A program made the translations under genes and the position numbers. Below the pieces are notes generated by a model that saw only the letters and a program-made list of their open reading frames with translations, was not told the DNA's origin and ran no database searches. 64,000 nucleotides of DNA from Rhodococcus pyridinivorans (GTDB taxonomy: Bacteria > Actinomycetota > Actinomycetes > Mycobacteriales > Mycobacteriaceae): positions 4,650,001 through 4,714,000 of the forward strand of contig NZ_FNRX01000002.1 of the NCBI RefSeq assembly GCF_900105195.1. The letters run 5' to 3'. Within the stretch, counting starts at the first letter, position 1, and every line of letters begins with the position of its first letter. Below, in pieces: positions 45,149 to 54,248 of this stretch.

Positions 45149-45170
45149 CATTGTCGTAGCGGATGCCGGA

Positions 45171-46535
45171 TCAGACGGACACCTTCTCCAGCTTCGCCGG
45201 TTCGCGCTCGGGAGCGGGCTCGTGATCGTCGACCATCATGCTTTCGTCGAACGGCAGCCGTCCGCTGAGCACCTCGTCGACGCGGTCACGGTCCACCGAC
45301 TTGGTCCACGTGCCGATGAGCAGGGTCGCGATGGCGTTGCCGGAGAAGTTGGTGACGGCACGCGCCTCGGACATGAACCGGTCGACACCGACGATCAGGC
45401 CGACACCGTCGAGCAGGTCGGGGCGGTGGCTCTGCAGACCGCCGGCCAGCGTCGCCAGACCGGCACCGGTGACCCCGGCCGCACCCTTCGAGGCGACGAT
45501 CATGAACAGCAGGAGCGAGATCTGCTCACCCATGTTCAGGGGACTGCCCATCGCGTCGGACACGAACAGGGCGGCCATCGTCAGGTAGATCGCGGTGCCG
45601 TCCAGGTTGAACGAGTAACCGGTGGGCACGACCACGCCGACGGTGGTGCGCTGGACACCGAGGTGCTCCATCTTGGCGATCAGACGCGGCAGCGCGGACT
45701 CCGACGACGACGTCGCGAAGATGAGGAGGTACTCGCGGGCGAGGTACTTCACGAGCTTGAACACCGAGACACCGGAGACCGCTCGCAGCAACGATCCGAG
45801 AACACCGAAGACGAACACGACGCACGTGAGGTAGAAGGCGATCATCAGAACACCGAGCTGCAGGACCGCGCTCAGACCGGTCTGGCCGACGACGTTGGCG
45901 ATGGCACCGAAGGCACCGATCGGGGCGAGCCACAGGATCATCGTCAGGATGCGGAAGACCAGCTTCTGCAGGTGGCCGATGCCCCGCAGGATCGGTTCAC
46001 CCGACTTGCCGATGCCCTGGATGGCGAAGCCGACGAGCAGCGCCACGAACAAGGTCTGCAGGACGCTGCCCTCGGTCAGTGCGGACAACAGGGAGGTGGG
46101 GATGATCGACGCGATGAAGTCGACGGTGCCGCCGGCGGCATGCGCCTTCTCGGCGAGTTCGGCACCCGAGCCGGCGTTGGCCGGATCGAGGGTGAGCCCC
46201 GAGCCCGGGTCGAGCAGGTTGCCCACACCCAGGCCGATTGCGAGGGCCACGGTCGACATGCCCACGAAGTAGATCAGCGCGAGTCCACCGATCCGGCCGA
46301 CGCTCGCCGCTGCCCGGACCGACCCGATGCCGAGCACGATGGTGCAGAAGATCACCGGGCTGATCATCATCTTGATCAGGTCGACGAACATGGTGCCGAG
46401 GACACCGAGCGACTTGCCCGTCTCGGGGGCCAGCCATCCGACGGCGATACCGGCGACGACGGCGATGATGACGCCGATGTACAGCCAGTGGGTACGGTCG
46501 CGGCGTTTCTCGCCCCGCACGGTTGTGGTGCTCAT
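45171..46535 (-). CDS. dctA: C4-dicarboxylate:cation symporter DctA
   Basis: 454 aa, eight membrane helices and two re-entrant loops. Dicarboxylate/amino acid:cation symporter family: FATSSSESALPRLI (serine-rich hairpin), PTGYSFNLDGTAIYLTMAALFV and SKGAAGVTGAGLATLAGGL. Imports succinate, fumarate and malate. ATG 46535 has GAAGGG six bases upstream; longer in-frame sequence to 46700 is rejected. Divergent from a DcuS/DctS-type sensor pair that most likely controls it. Confidence 0.95.
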   Translation of the reverse strand: MSTTTVRGEKRRDRTHWLYIGVIIAVVAGIAVGWLAPETGKSLGVLGTMFVDLIKMMISPVIFCTIVLGIGSVRAAASVGRIGGLALIYFVGMSTVALAIGLGVGNLLDPGSGLTLDPANAGSGAELAEKAHAAGGTVDFIASIIPTSLLSALTEGSVLQTLFVALLVGFAIQGIGKSGEPILRGIGHLQKLVFRILTMILWLAPIGAFGAIANVVGQTGLSAVLQLGVLMIAFYLTCVVFVFGVLGSLLRAVSGVSVFKLVKYLAREYLLIFATSSSESALPRLIAKMEHLGVQRTTVGVVVPTGYSFNLDGTAIYLTMAALFVSDAMGSPLNMGEQISLLLFMIVASKGAAGVTGAGLATLAGGLQSHRPDLLDGVGLIVGVDRFMSEARAVTNFSGNAIATLLIGTWTKSVDRDRVDEVLSGRLPFDESMMVDDHEPAPEREPAKLEKVSV

Positions 46536-46752
46536 GGAGTGCCCTTCGATCATGCGCGGGCTCGTCGCGCGATGTTCACGGATAACGGGATGCGGTGACG
46601 CACCGGCGAGGACTCGGGAATCGACCGTGGTTCGGTCGGGTACTACGGGACCCTGGTAGGGGCCGCTCCGCGCCCGGGTGGTGACCGGCATCACGTCCAC
46701 ATAAGGACATGGTGGTGGCCGGGTCGCCGCGGGAGAAGTTTGTGTACATAGT

Positions 46753-46769
46753 GTTCACGGGAGGTGAAC
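46753..46769. promoter_or_regulatory. Inverted repeat GTTCAC-N5-GTGAAC over the dctS ribosome site
   Basis: Perfect 6-bp arms ending 1 nt before the GTG at 46771 and covering GGGAGG. It may act as an operator or as a hairpin hiding the ribosome site. The remaining dctA/dctS gap (46536-46752) contains a possible TACATA -10 at 46745-46750 and nothing else that I can name. Confidence 0.4.
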
Positions 46770-46770
46770 G

Positions 46771-48351
46771 GTGAACCGTCGCCAGGCGAGACCGCCGATG
46801 AGCGTGGCGGGCCAGCTGCTCATCCTCCAGCTGGTGGTGTTCACGGTGATAGCGATCGTGGCGGGTGCGCTCATCGTCGTCGACGAACGCCGCGACGCCG
46901 ACGAGGCCACTCGCCGCACCGTGACGGATATCGCAGTGACAGCCGCGCTCTTCCCGGAGGTCGCGGACGGGTTGCTCTCCCCCGATCCGACCGCAGCGCT
47001 CCAGCCCCGCGCCGAGCAGATCCGCGAGGCGACAGGGGTGGACTTCGTCGTCGTCGTGGACCCCGAGGGCATCCGCGTGACACATCCGGTGCCGGAGCAG
47101 ATCGGGTTGCCGTACACGGGCCACACCGATGAGGCCCGTTCGGGCACGCCGTTCACCGAGACGTACACGGGCAGCCTCGGATCGTCGATCCGCACCATCG
47201 CGCCGGTCTACGACGACGGCACGCTCGTCGGATTCGTGTCGGTCGGGGTGACACGGGAGAGGATCGCCGAGAACTTCGTGCGGAGCCTTCCGGGCATCGT
47301 CGGCCTGGTGGCGGCCGGGCTCGTGGTCACCGCGGCGGGCGGATACCTGATCGCGCGGCGCCTGCGCCGTCAGACCCTCGGGCTCGATCCCGACCAGCTG
47401 CGGCGCATGTACGAACACCACGACGCCGTCCTGCACTCGATCGGCGAAGGGCTGCTGGTGTTCGGTGGAGCACCCGGCGCCTCACCGCAGGTCGACGTCG
47501 TCAACGACGAGGCACGCCGCCTGCTCGGCCTTCCCCCGACCGGGCCGGTCCCCTTCGACGCCCTGCCCGAGACACTGCGCGAACTCGCAACCACCGGCGA
47601 GGCACGCGACGAGGTGCACCTGACGCGCGACCGCACCCTCGTCGTCAACAGCGACGCGGTGAACTGGAACGAGCGCCGCATCGGCACCGTCGTCACCCTC
47701 CGCGACCACACCGAGTTGCGCGGTGTCCTCGGTGAACTCGACTCGGTCCGCGGATTCGCCGAGTCGCTGCGGGCGCAGGCCCACGAGTCGGCGAACCGTC
47801 TGCACACCATCGTCACGATGGTCGAACTCGGCCGGACGGAGGACGCGGTCGCGTTCGCGACGCAGGAACTGGCGGTCTCCCAGCACCTGATCGACAGGTT
47901 GACAAGTGCCATCCACGAGCCGGCGCTGTCGGCGTTGCTGCTCGGCAAGATCGACGAGGCGGCCGAGCGAGGTGTGGAACTGACCGTCACCGACGACACG
48001 GAACTGGGCCCGGTTCCGTCCATCCCGGCGCGCGATATCGTCACCCTCGTCGGGAATCTCATCGACAACGCCATCGACGCCTCCCATGCGTCGGACGACC
48101 CATGGGTGGAGGTGACTGTGCGTCGGGACGATTCGTCGATGATCGTCGAGGTCGCCGACAGCGGGCCGGGGATGTCGCCGGAGGTGCTGGCCCAGGCCAT
48201 GCAGCGCGGCTACTCCACCAAGTCCGAGCAGCGCGGCCTCGGACTCGCACTCGTCGCCCAGGTCGTGGCGCGTCACGGGGGAACTCTGCGCACCGAACCG
48301 TCGCTGGGTTCGATGATCGTCGCCGTGATCCCCTTGGAGAGCCGGTCGTGA
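46771..48351 (+). CDS. C4-dicarboxylate/citrate-type sensor histidine kinase
   Basis: 526 aa. First membrane helix (LLILQLVVFTVIAIVAGALI), an extracytoplasmic PDC/PAS sensor of about 130 residues, second helix (GIVGLVAAGLVVTAAGGYLI), a cytoplasmic PAS domain, phospho-acceptor His338 in AQAHESANRLHTIV, and an ATPase with NLIDNAIDA, DSGPGM and RGLGLALV. This is the CitA/DcuS family architecture. Ligand probably a C4-dicarboxylate, given the divergent dctA. GTG start with GGGAGG upstream. Confidence 0.92.
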   Translation: MNRRQARPPMSVAGQLLILQLVVFTVIAIVAGALIVVDERRDADEATRRTVTDIAVTAALFPEVADGLLSPDPTAALQPRAEQIREATGVDFVVVVDPEGIRVTHPVPEQIGLPYTGHTDEARSGTPFTETYTGSLGSSIRTIAPVYDDGTLVGFVSVGVTRERIAENFVRSLPGIVGLVAAGLVVTAAGGYLIARRLRRQTLGLDPDQLRRMYEHHDAVLHSIGEGLLVFGGAPGASPQVDVVNDEARRLLGLPPTGPVPFDALPETLRELATTGEARDEVHLTRDRTLVVNSDAVNWNERRIGTVVTLRDHTELRGVLGELDSVRGFAESLRAQAHESANRLHTIVTMVELGRTEDAVAFATQELAVSQHLIDRLTSAIHEPALSALLLGKIDEAAERGVELTVTDDTELGPVPSIPARDIVTLVGNLIDNAIDASHASDDPWVEVTVRRDDSSMIVEVADSGPGMSPEVLAQAMQRGYSTKSEQRGLGLALVAQVVARHGGTLRTEPSLGSMIVAVIPLESRS

Positions 48352-49040
48352 TCCGGGTGCTCGTCGTCGAGGACGAACCGCTCATCGCCGAGGCCCACCG
48401 CGAATACGTCGGGAGGGTGGACGGATTCGAGGTGGTAGGTGTCGCGCACACGGGTAGCGACGCCGTGCGGGCGGTCGCGTCGGCTGCGCGGGTGGGCACA
48501 CCGGTGGATCTGGTGCTGCTCGACATCGGGCTCCCCGACACGAGCGGCCTCGAAGTGGCTGCACGCCTGAGCGCCGGTCGTCCGAGTCCCGACATCATCG
48601 CCGTCACGTCGAACCGCGATCTGGAGGTCGTGCGGACGGCGGTCGCGCGGGGTGTGGTGCTGTATCTGCTCAAGCCGTTCACCTTCGCGGCACTGCAGGA
48701 CAAGCTCGAACAGTACGTGGCCTACCGCTCGGCGTTGCGCGACGCCGAGACCGCGGCGGGCCAGCACGATATCGATCGCGCCATGTCGGCTCTGCGCACG
48801 AGCAGTTCCCGTCCGTCCACACCCAAGGGCATCTCCCCCGACACGCTGTCGAAGATCACCGATTTCCTTCATCACGCCGACGGGCCGCGAACCGCTGCGG
48901 AAGTCGGATCGGCCGTGGGGGTCTCACGCGTGACGGCGTGGCGTTACCTCGAACGGCTCGCCGACGACGGAGCCGCGACCCGCATCACCGAGTACGGCCG
49001 CGCCGGCCGGCCTCAGGTCCGGTACGAACTGCGCAGGTGA
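48348..49040 (+). CDS. CitB/DcuR-type response regulator
   Basis: 230 aa from GTG 48348, overlapping the kinase stop as GTGA. Receiver with EDE (residues 8-10), phospho-accepting Asp59 in LVLLDIGLPDTSG and Lys109 in YLLKPF; then a helix-turn-helix (RTAAEVGSAVGVSRVTAWRY) of the DcuR/CitB kind. Partner of the preceding kinase; likely activates dctA. Confidence 0.92.
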   Translation: MIRVLVVEDEPLIAEAHREYVGRVDGFEVVGVAHTGSDAVRAVASAARVGTPVDLVLLDIGLPDTSGLEVAARLSAGRPSPDIIAVTSNRDLEVVRTAVARGVVLYLLKPFTFAALQDKLEQYVAYRSALRDAETAAGQHDIDRAMSALRTSSSRPSTPKGISPDTLSKITDFLHHADGPRTAAEVGSAVGVSRVTAWRYLERLADDGAATRITEYGRAGRPQVRYELRR

Positions 49041-49123
49041 GCGGTCTGCTATCGGCTACACAGTTCGTCATTCGCGTCGGCAATTGCTGCGGCGAATAGC
49101 GAGAACGCGAGCGGATACCGAGC

Positions 49124-51271
49124 TCAGCCCGCAGCGGTCTCCGCGCGGCAGGCGCCCGACGTCTCGAGCACCCACGCGAACTCGAACGCGACCTCGCGCC
49201 ACTTCTCGTACCGGCCCGACACACCGCCGTGTCCCGCGCTCATCTCCGTCTTGAGCAGCAACGGCGCATCGCCGGTCTTCGTCGCGCGCAGCTTGGCGAC
49301 CCACTTGGCGGGTTCGACGTAGAGCACGCGCGTGTCGTTGATGCTGGTGATCGCGAGGATCGCCGGGTAATCCTTGGCCTCGACGTTCTCGTAGGGGCTG
49401 TACGAGCGCATGTACTCGTACACCTCTGGGTTTTCGAGCGGGTTGCCCCACTCGTCCCATTCGATCACCGTGAGCGGCAAGGACGGATCGAGGATCGACG
49501 TGAGCGGGTCGACGAACGGGACGTTCGCGAGGATGCCCGCGAACAGCTCGGGTGCGATGTTCGCGACCGCACCCATGAGCAGGCCACCGGCACTGCCGCC
49601 GTCGGCGACCAGCTTCTCCGGGCTCGTGACGCCGGCGTCGATCAGGTGCCGCGCGCACGCCACGAAGTCGGTGAAGGTGTTCTTCTTCGTCAGCGACTTG
49701 CCGTTCTCGTACCAGTGCCGGCCCATCTCGCCGCCGCCGCGCACGTGCGCGACCGCGAAGACCATGCCCCGGTCGAGCAGCGACAGGCGTGCGACGGAGA
49801 AGGCCGGGTCGATGCTCGCTTCGTACGAGCCGTAGCCGTACAGCAGCGTGGGCGCGTTCTCGGGGGTGCCCTTGCGCGCGACGATCGACAGCGGGATCTT
49901 CGTGCCGTCCTCGGCGGTCGCCCACTCGCGGCGCTGCTCGTAGAGCGTCGGGTCGAACTCGCCGAGCACCGGCTGCGACTTGAGCAGCTTCAGCTCACCG
50001 GTGCTCACGGTGTAGTCGTAGACCCGGCTCGGGGTGATGAACGACGTGTAGCCCAGACGCAGTGTGGGCTGGGTCCATTCGGGGTTCGCGCCCGGTCCGA
50101 CGGCGAAGAGTTCCTCGTCGAACTCGAGTTCGGTGAGCTTGCCGTAACCCTCGTCGGTCAACGGCCACACCGCGAGTCGGGTGAGGGCTTCGCGGCGGTA
50201 GCCGAGCACGAGGTGTCCCTCGAACGCGTCGACGTCCTCGAGGCGCACGTCGTGCCGGTGCTCGATCAGGGTGCGCAGCGCGGACGGGTCGTCGACGGGA
50301 GCCTCGGCGAGGACGAAGTTCTCGGCCTTCTTCCCCGTCTCGGGGTCGACGTCGTTGTGCAGGATCAGGAAGCGGTCCTCACCGGCGATCACGGCGTGCT
50401 CGGCACCGTACTCGACACCTTCGCGGCGCGGCAGGATCACACGGAATTCGCCTGTGGGGTTCTCGGATTCGAGCACCCATCCCTCGGTGGTGATCTTCGA
50501 GCCGACCCAGATCATGAGGTACTTCTCGCTGCGGGTCGAACCGATCGACACCCAGTACCGCTCGTCGGGTTCGTGGAAGACCTTCACGTCCTCGTCGACG
50601 GAGGTGCCGAGCTTGTGCCGCCAGACGGTGTCGGGCCGCCACGACTCGTCGACCGTCTGGTAGAAGACGTGGCTGTGGTCGAGCGCCCACGTCGCTCCCG
50701 GTGCGGTGCCGGGGATCTCGTCCGCCCGCATCTCACCGGTGGTGAGGTCCTTGATGCGCAGGGTGTAGCGCTCGTCGCCCACGACGTCGGTCGAGTACGC
50801 GAGCAGCGTGCCGTCGTGGCTGATCGAGAACGCCCCGAGCGAGAAGAACTCGTGCCCTTCCGACTCGACGTTGCCGTCGAGGAGCACCTGCTCGCCGGGG
50901 AGTTCCACACCAGGCGTGACATCGGGCGGTGTCCAGTCGTCGGCGTCGGCGATCGGGCACCGGCACTGGATCGCGTACTGCTTGCCCTCGACGGTGCGGG
51001 CGTAGTACCACCAGTCACCCATCCGGGTGGGGACCGACATGTCGGTCTCCTGGGTGCGCGACCTGATCTCCTCGAAGATCGCCTCACGCAGCGGAGCGAG
51101 ATGTTCCGTCTGCGCCTCGGTGTACGAGTTCTCCGCTTCCAGGTACGCGACGACCTCGGGGTCGTTCTTGTCGCGCAGCCATTCGTAGTCGTCGACGAAG
51201 GTGTGCCCGTGATGGGTGCGCTCTAGCGGCACCTTCTTCGCGACCGGCGGAGTGATCTTCGAGGAGGTCAT
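49124..51271 (-). CDS. ptrB: Oligopeptidase B (S9 prolyl oligopeptidase family)
   Basis: 715 aa, full length. Beta-propeller N-terminal half and a hydrolase C-terminal half with Ser560 in GGSAGGLL, Asp in INDTRVLY and His in SAGHGG. Cuts short peptides after Arg/Lys in the cytoplasm. ATG 51271 follows the purC stop by 6 nt, so it is cotranscribed with purC. The corresponding M. tuberculosis gene is split in two (Rv0781/Rv0782), whereas here it is intact. Confidence 0.95.
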   Translation of the reverse strand: MTSSKITPPVAKKVPLERTHHGHTFVDDYEWLRDKNDPEVVAYLEAENSYTEAQTEHLAPLREAIFEEIRSRTQETDMSVPTRMGDWWYYARTVEGKQYAIQCRCPIADADDWTPPDVTPGVELPGEQVLLDGNVESEGHEFFSLGAFSISHDGTLLAYSTDVVGDERYTLRIKDLTTGEMRADEIPGTAPGATWALDHSHVFYQTVDESWRPDTVWRHKLGTSVDEDVKVFHEPDERYWVSIGSTRSEKYLMIWVGSKITTEGWVLESENPTGEFRVILPRREGVEYGAEHAVIAGEDRFLILHNDVDPETGKKAENFVLAEAPVDDPSALRTLIEHRHDVRLEDVDAFEGHLVLGYRREALTRLAVWPLTDEGYGKLTELEFDEELFAVGPGANPEWTQPTLRLGYTSFITPSRVYDYTVSTGELKLLKSQPVLGEFDPTLYEQRREWATAEDGTKIPLSIVARKGTPENAPTLLYGYGSYEASIDPAFSVARLSLLDRGMVFAVAHVRGGGEMGRHWYENGKSLTKKNTFTDFVACARHLIDAGVTSPEKLVADGGSAGGLLMGAVANIAPELFAGILANVPFVDPLTSILDPSLPLTVIEWDEWGNPLENPEVYEYMRSYSPYENVEAKDYPAILAITSINDTRVLYVEPAKWVAKLRATKTGDAPLLLKTEMSAGHGGVSGRYEKWREVAFEFAWVLETSGACRAETAAG

Positions 51272-51277
51272 ATGCGG

Positions 51278-52165
51278 TCAGCCGATCCAATCGTCGAAGG
51301 ACAGTCCCGAAATACGTTCGTACGCCTCGATGTAGCGAGCTCGCGTCTTGTCGACGACGTGCTGCGGCAGCGGCGGGGGCGGGGTGTCGGAGGCGCGGTC
51401 CCAGCCCGATTCGGGTCCGGTGAGCCAGTTCCGGACGATCTGCTTGTCGAAGCTGGGCTGAACCTTGCCCTCCTCGTACTCGTTCGCGTCCCAGTAGCGG
51501 GACGAATCCGGGGTGAGGACCTCGTCGGCGAGCACCAGATTGCCGGCCTTGTCGAGACCGAACTCCAACTTGGTGTCGGCGAGCAAGATGCCGCGGTCGG
51601 ACGCGTACATGGCGGCGCGGTCGTAGATATCGAGCGTGTCCTGGCGCAGCTTCATCGCCAGGTTCAGACCGACCTTCTCGACGACGTCGTCGAAGGAGAT
51701 GTTCTCGTCGTGGTCGCCGAGCGCAGCCTTGCTGGCCGGGGTGAAGATCGGTTCGGGCAGTCTGCTGGCCTCGACGAGCCCCTGGGGCAGGGTGACACCG
51801 CAGACGGAGCCCGTGGCTTGGTAGTCGAGCAGGCCGGAGCCGGTGAGGAAGCCTCGGGCGACGCACTCGACGGGCACCATCTCGAGGCGCTTGACCACGA
51901 GTGCGCGGCCGAGGACCTCCTCGGGGATACGCTCGTCGTCGGGTTCTCCCGCGAGGTGGTTGTTGGTGGCGTCGAGCAGCTTGAAGAAGAACACGCTCAT
52001 CGCAGTGAGGACCCGCCCCTTGTCGGGGATCGGGGTCTCGAGCACGTGATCGTAGGCCGAGATCCGGTCACTGGCGACGAGGAGCAGGTGCTCGTCGTCG
52101 ATCACGTACAGATCACGCACCTTGCCGCCGGCGAGGTGTTGGTAGGACTCGAGTGAAGGACGCAC
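51278..52165 (-). CDS. purC: SAICAR synthase
   Basis: 295 aa. ATP-dependent joining of CAIR and aspartate in purine synthesis. [26 protein letters not shown] start, DTKLEFGLD and LTPDSSRYW are conserved. GTG 52165 lies 6 nt after a -10 TAGGGT, so the message is probably leaderless. Eight to thirteen bases separate this promoter from the region opposite that leads into the MFS gene. Confidence 0.96.
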   Translation of the reverse strand: MRPSLESYQHLAGGKVRDLYVIDDEHLLLVASDRISAYDHVLETPIPDKGRVLTAMSVFFFKLLDATNNHLAGEPDDERIPEEVLGRALVVKRLEMVPVECVARGFLTGSGLLDYQATGSVCGVTLPQGLVEASRLPEPIFTPASKAALGDHDENISFDDVVEKVGLNLAMKLRQDTLDIYDRAAMYASDRGILLADTKLEFGLDKAGNLVLADEVLTPDSSRYWDANEYEEGKVQPSFDKQIVRNWLTGPESGWDRASDTPPPPLPQHVVDKTRARYIEAYERISGLSFDDWIG

Positions 52166-52171
52166 GCTGAC

Positions 52172-52177
52172 ACCCTA
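52172..52177 (-). promoter_or_regulatory. -10 element of purC (leaderless)
   Basis: Minus-strand TAGGGT ends 6 nt before the purC GTG; no ribosome site present. Confidence 0.6.
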
Positions 52178-52185
52178 GTGCTCAT

Positions 52186-52261
52186 CGAGTGGGCGTACCG
52201 CACCCCGTGGCGGATATCCCACTCGTTCACCGCCGGGTGGAACAACGAACGTACGAGTGGG
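52186..52261 (+). repeat. Alternating 8-bp repeat array in the leader of the MFS gene
   Basis: CGAGTGGG at 52186-52193, its complement CCCACTCG at 52218-52225, and CGAGTGGG again at 52254-52261. The middle copy can pair with either neighbour. The last copy ends just before the AGGAG ribosome site, so pairing choice could open or hide the start of the pump gene. Confidence 0.65.
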
Positions 52262-52273
52262 AACAGGAGTGGC

Positions 52274-53707
52274 ATGGCCGCATCGTCGCGAGTGGACGTC
52301 GGGTTCGGGTCCGAGCGGGGCCCGATCCTCATCGCTCTGATGCTCGCCACCTCCCTCGTGGCGCTCGAGAGCACCATCCTGGCGACCGCGATCCCGACGA
52401 TCGTCGCGGACCTGGGCGGCTTCACGCAGTTCCCGTGGTTGTTCTCCGCCTATCTGCTCACGCAGGCGGTGCTCGTCCCGGTCTACGGCAAACTCTCCGA
52501 CGTCTTCGGCCGCACTCCGCTGTTGTTGTTCGGGATCGGGGTGTTCGCGGCGGGTTCGGTGCTGTGCGCGGTGGCGTGGAGCATGCCGACGCTGATCGCG
52601 TTCCGCGCGGTGCAGGGACTCGGCGCCGGTGCGGTGCTGCCGATGGCACAGACGATCGCCGGGGACATCTACACGGTCGCCGAGCGCGCCAAGGCGCAGG
52701 GCTATCTCGCCAGTGTGTGGGGCATGTCGGCGGTGATCGGCCCGGCCGTGGGCGGTGTCTTCGCAGACTTCCTGTCGTGGCGGTGGATCTTCTGGATCAA
52801 CCTGCCGTTGTGTGCCCTCGCGGCGTGGGTGCTCGTCCGCAACTTCCGCGAGGACACGCCGTCGGGACCGCGACCGCGCGTGGACTGGGCCGGCGCGGCG
52901 ACACTCGCGGTAGGCGCCGCCCTGCTGATCCTCGGCCTGCTCGAGGGCGGGCAGTCATGGGCGTGGACGTCGGCGACCGGGATCGGCATCTTCGCCGCCG
53001 GTGCAGCCCTGATCGCGGTGTTCGTGTGGATCGAGTCCCGCGCCGCCGAGCCGATTCTGCCGATCCGGCTGTTCACGCGACGTGTGCTGGTCACCACCAG
53101 CGCGGTGTCGTGCCTGGTGGGCGCGGTCGTGCTGGGTCTGACCTCGTACGTTCCGTCGTTCGTGCAGGGCGCGCTGGGGACCACGGCGCTCGTCGCGGGC
53201 TTCACGCTGGCGACGATGACGATCGGCTGGCCGATCGCGGCGGCGCAGTCGGGCCGGCTCTATCTGCGGATCGGTTTTCGCAACACCGGTCTGGTGGGTG
53301 CGGTGCCGCTGTTGTGCGGCGCGGCGCTGTTGACGCAGGTCGGGGTGGATTCGGCTCCCGGGGAAGTGGCGCTCTGCTGCGTGCTCGTGGGACTCGGGAT
53401 GGGGTTGATCGCCAGTCCCGCGCTGATCGCGGCGCAGTCCAGCGTCGACTGGTCCGAGCGGGGCGTCGTCACGGGCGCGAACGCCTTCGCACGTGCGATC
53501 GGCAGCGCGGTGGGCGTGGCGGTGTTCGGTGCGCTGGCCAATGCAGCCCTCGGGGGCGCAGCGGCGGACGAGACCGTCACCGGAACTCCCGGTGCGGCGC
53601 AGTTGGCGGACTCGGTGGCGCCGGTGTTCGTCGCCGTTCTGGTCTGCGCCGTCCTGCTGGTGTCGTGCGTGTGCCTGATCCCGAACCGTCCGGCAGCGGC
53701 CGGGTAG
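52274..53707 (+). CDS. EmrB/QacA-type MFS drug exporter (DHA2, about 14 helices)
   Basis: 477 aa from ATG 52274 with AGGAGT five bases upstream. MFS motifs: STILATAIPTIVADLGG (helix 1 acidic motif), YGKLSDVFGRTPLL (motif A), and RAVQGLGAGAVLPMAQT (motif B); WGMSAVIGPAVGGVF is motif C, found in exporters. Expels lipophilic toxic compounds by proton antiport. In place of Rv0783c (emrB). The frame is open to GTG 52178, but that extension is polar and contains the repeat array. Confidence 0.93.
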   Translation: MAASSRVDVGFGSERGPILIALMLATSLVALESTILATAIPTIVADLGGFTQFPWLFSAYLLTQAVLVPVYGKLSDVFGRTPLLLFGIGVFAAGSVLCAVAWSMPTLIAFRAVQGLGAGAVLPMAQTIAGDIYTVAERAKAQGYLASVWGMSAVIGPAVGGVFADFLSWRWIFWINLPLCALAAWVLVRNFREDTPSGPRPRVDWAGAATLAVGAALLILGLLEGGQSWAWTSATGIGIFAAGAALIAVFVWIESRAAEPILPIRLFTRRVLVTTSAVSCLVGAVVLGLTSYVPSFVQGALGTTALVAGFTLATMTIGWPIAAAQSGRLYLRIGFRNTGLVGAVPLLCGAALLTQVGVDSAPGEVALCCVLVGLGMGLIASPALIAAQSSVDWSERGVVTGANAFARAIGSAVGVAVFGALANAALGGAAADETVTGTPGAAQLADSVAPVFVAVLVCAVLLVSCVCLIPNRPAAAG

Positions 53708-53781
53708 GCGACACGCCGCGTGCCTATACCGTTACCTACGAGCTGTTTCGTATTCGCTCGAGATCGGGCACCATCTCTGCG

Positions 53782-54180
53782 GTGAGAACGACAAGCGGCG
53801 GCAAGGACACCATCGACGACGTGACGTACTACCCCGTCGGAGCTGCGGAGCATGCTCTGCAGCGACTGGTACACGCTACGGCGATGCAGGACACGACGGA
53901 TTACGAGTCGCTGCGCTCTGCCATGGACGCGGAGTACTTCTGGCGCGGTGTCGCCGAGACCTTCCGGATCGCCGACGAGGCGTTCCGGATCGTGTCGTCC
54001 GCGACACGCGACCGGCAGGACATCTGCGCGCACGTCATGGCACGCGCTGCCGACTGGGTGGGCACCATCGAACTCGCCACCGAGGGATCCCGCTTGTACG
54101 GCGCGCTCGTCGCTTACACCCAGGGCGTCAGCGAAGGGTATTCGGCCGTGGAGGCCTGGGCGCGCGACGGACGGGTATGA
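53782..54180 (+). CDS. Hypothetical helical protein
   Basis: 132 aa from GTG 53782. Not recognised. Mostly alpha-helical, soluble and acidic, with segments ALQRLVHATAMQDTTDYESL and FRIADEAFRIVSS; no Cys pair, no membrane segment. An alternative start is GTG at 53821. It has its own 74-nt upstream gap and ends in a bidirectional terminator. Codon use is native. Confidence 0.7.
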   Translation: MRTTSGGKDTIDDVTYYPVGAAEHALQRLVHATAMQDTTDYESLRSAMDAEYFWRGVAETFRIADEAFRIVSSATRDRQDICAHVMARAADWVGTIELATEGSRLYGALVAYTQGVSEGYSAVEAWARDGRV

Positions 54181-54205
54181 CGCGAAAGCGCTGATCGACG
54201 CGAAG

Positions 54206-54233
54206 GCGGGGCCGGGGATCACCCCGGCCCCGC
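54206..54233. terminator. Bidirectional terminator, hypothetical / MFS exporter
   Basis: Perfect 12-bp stem GCGGGGCCGGGG (54206-54217) / 54222-54233 with an ATCA loop between convergent genes. Confidence 0.88.
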
Positions 54234-54248
54234 TCGTCGACCCGCAGG

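Noticed and set aside
47370..48276. Minus-strand frames opposite the dicarboxylate sensor kinase
   Set aside because: The plus-strand kinase has all catalytic motifs; the opposing frames have none.
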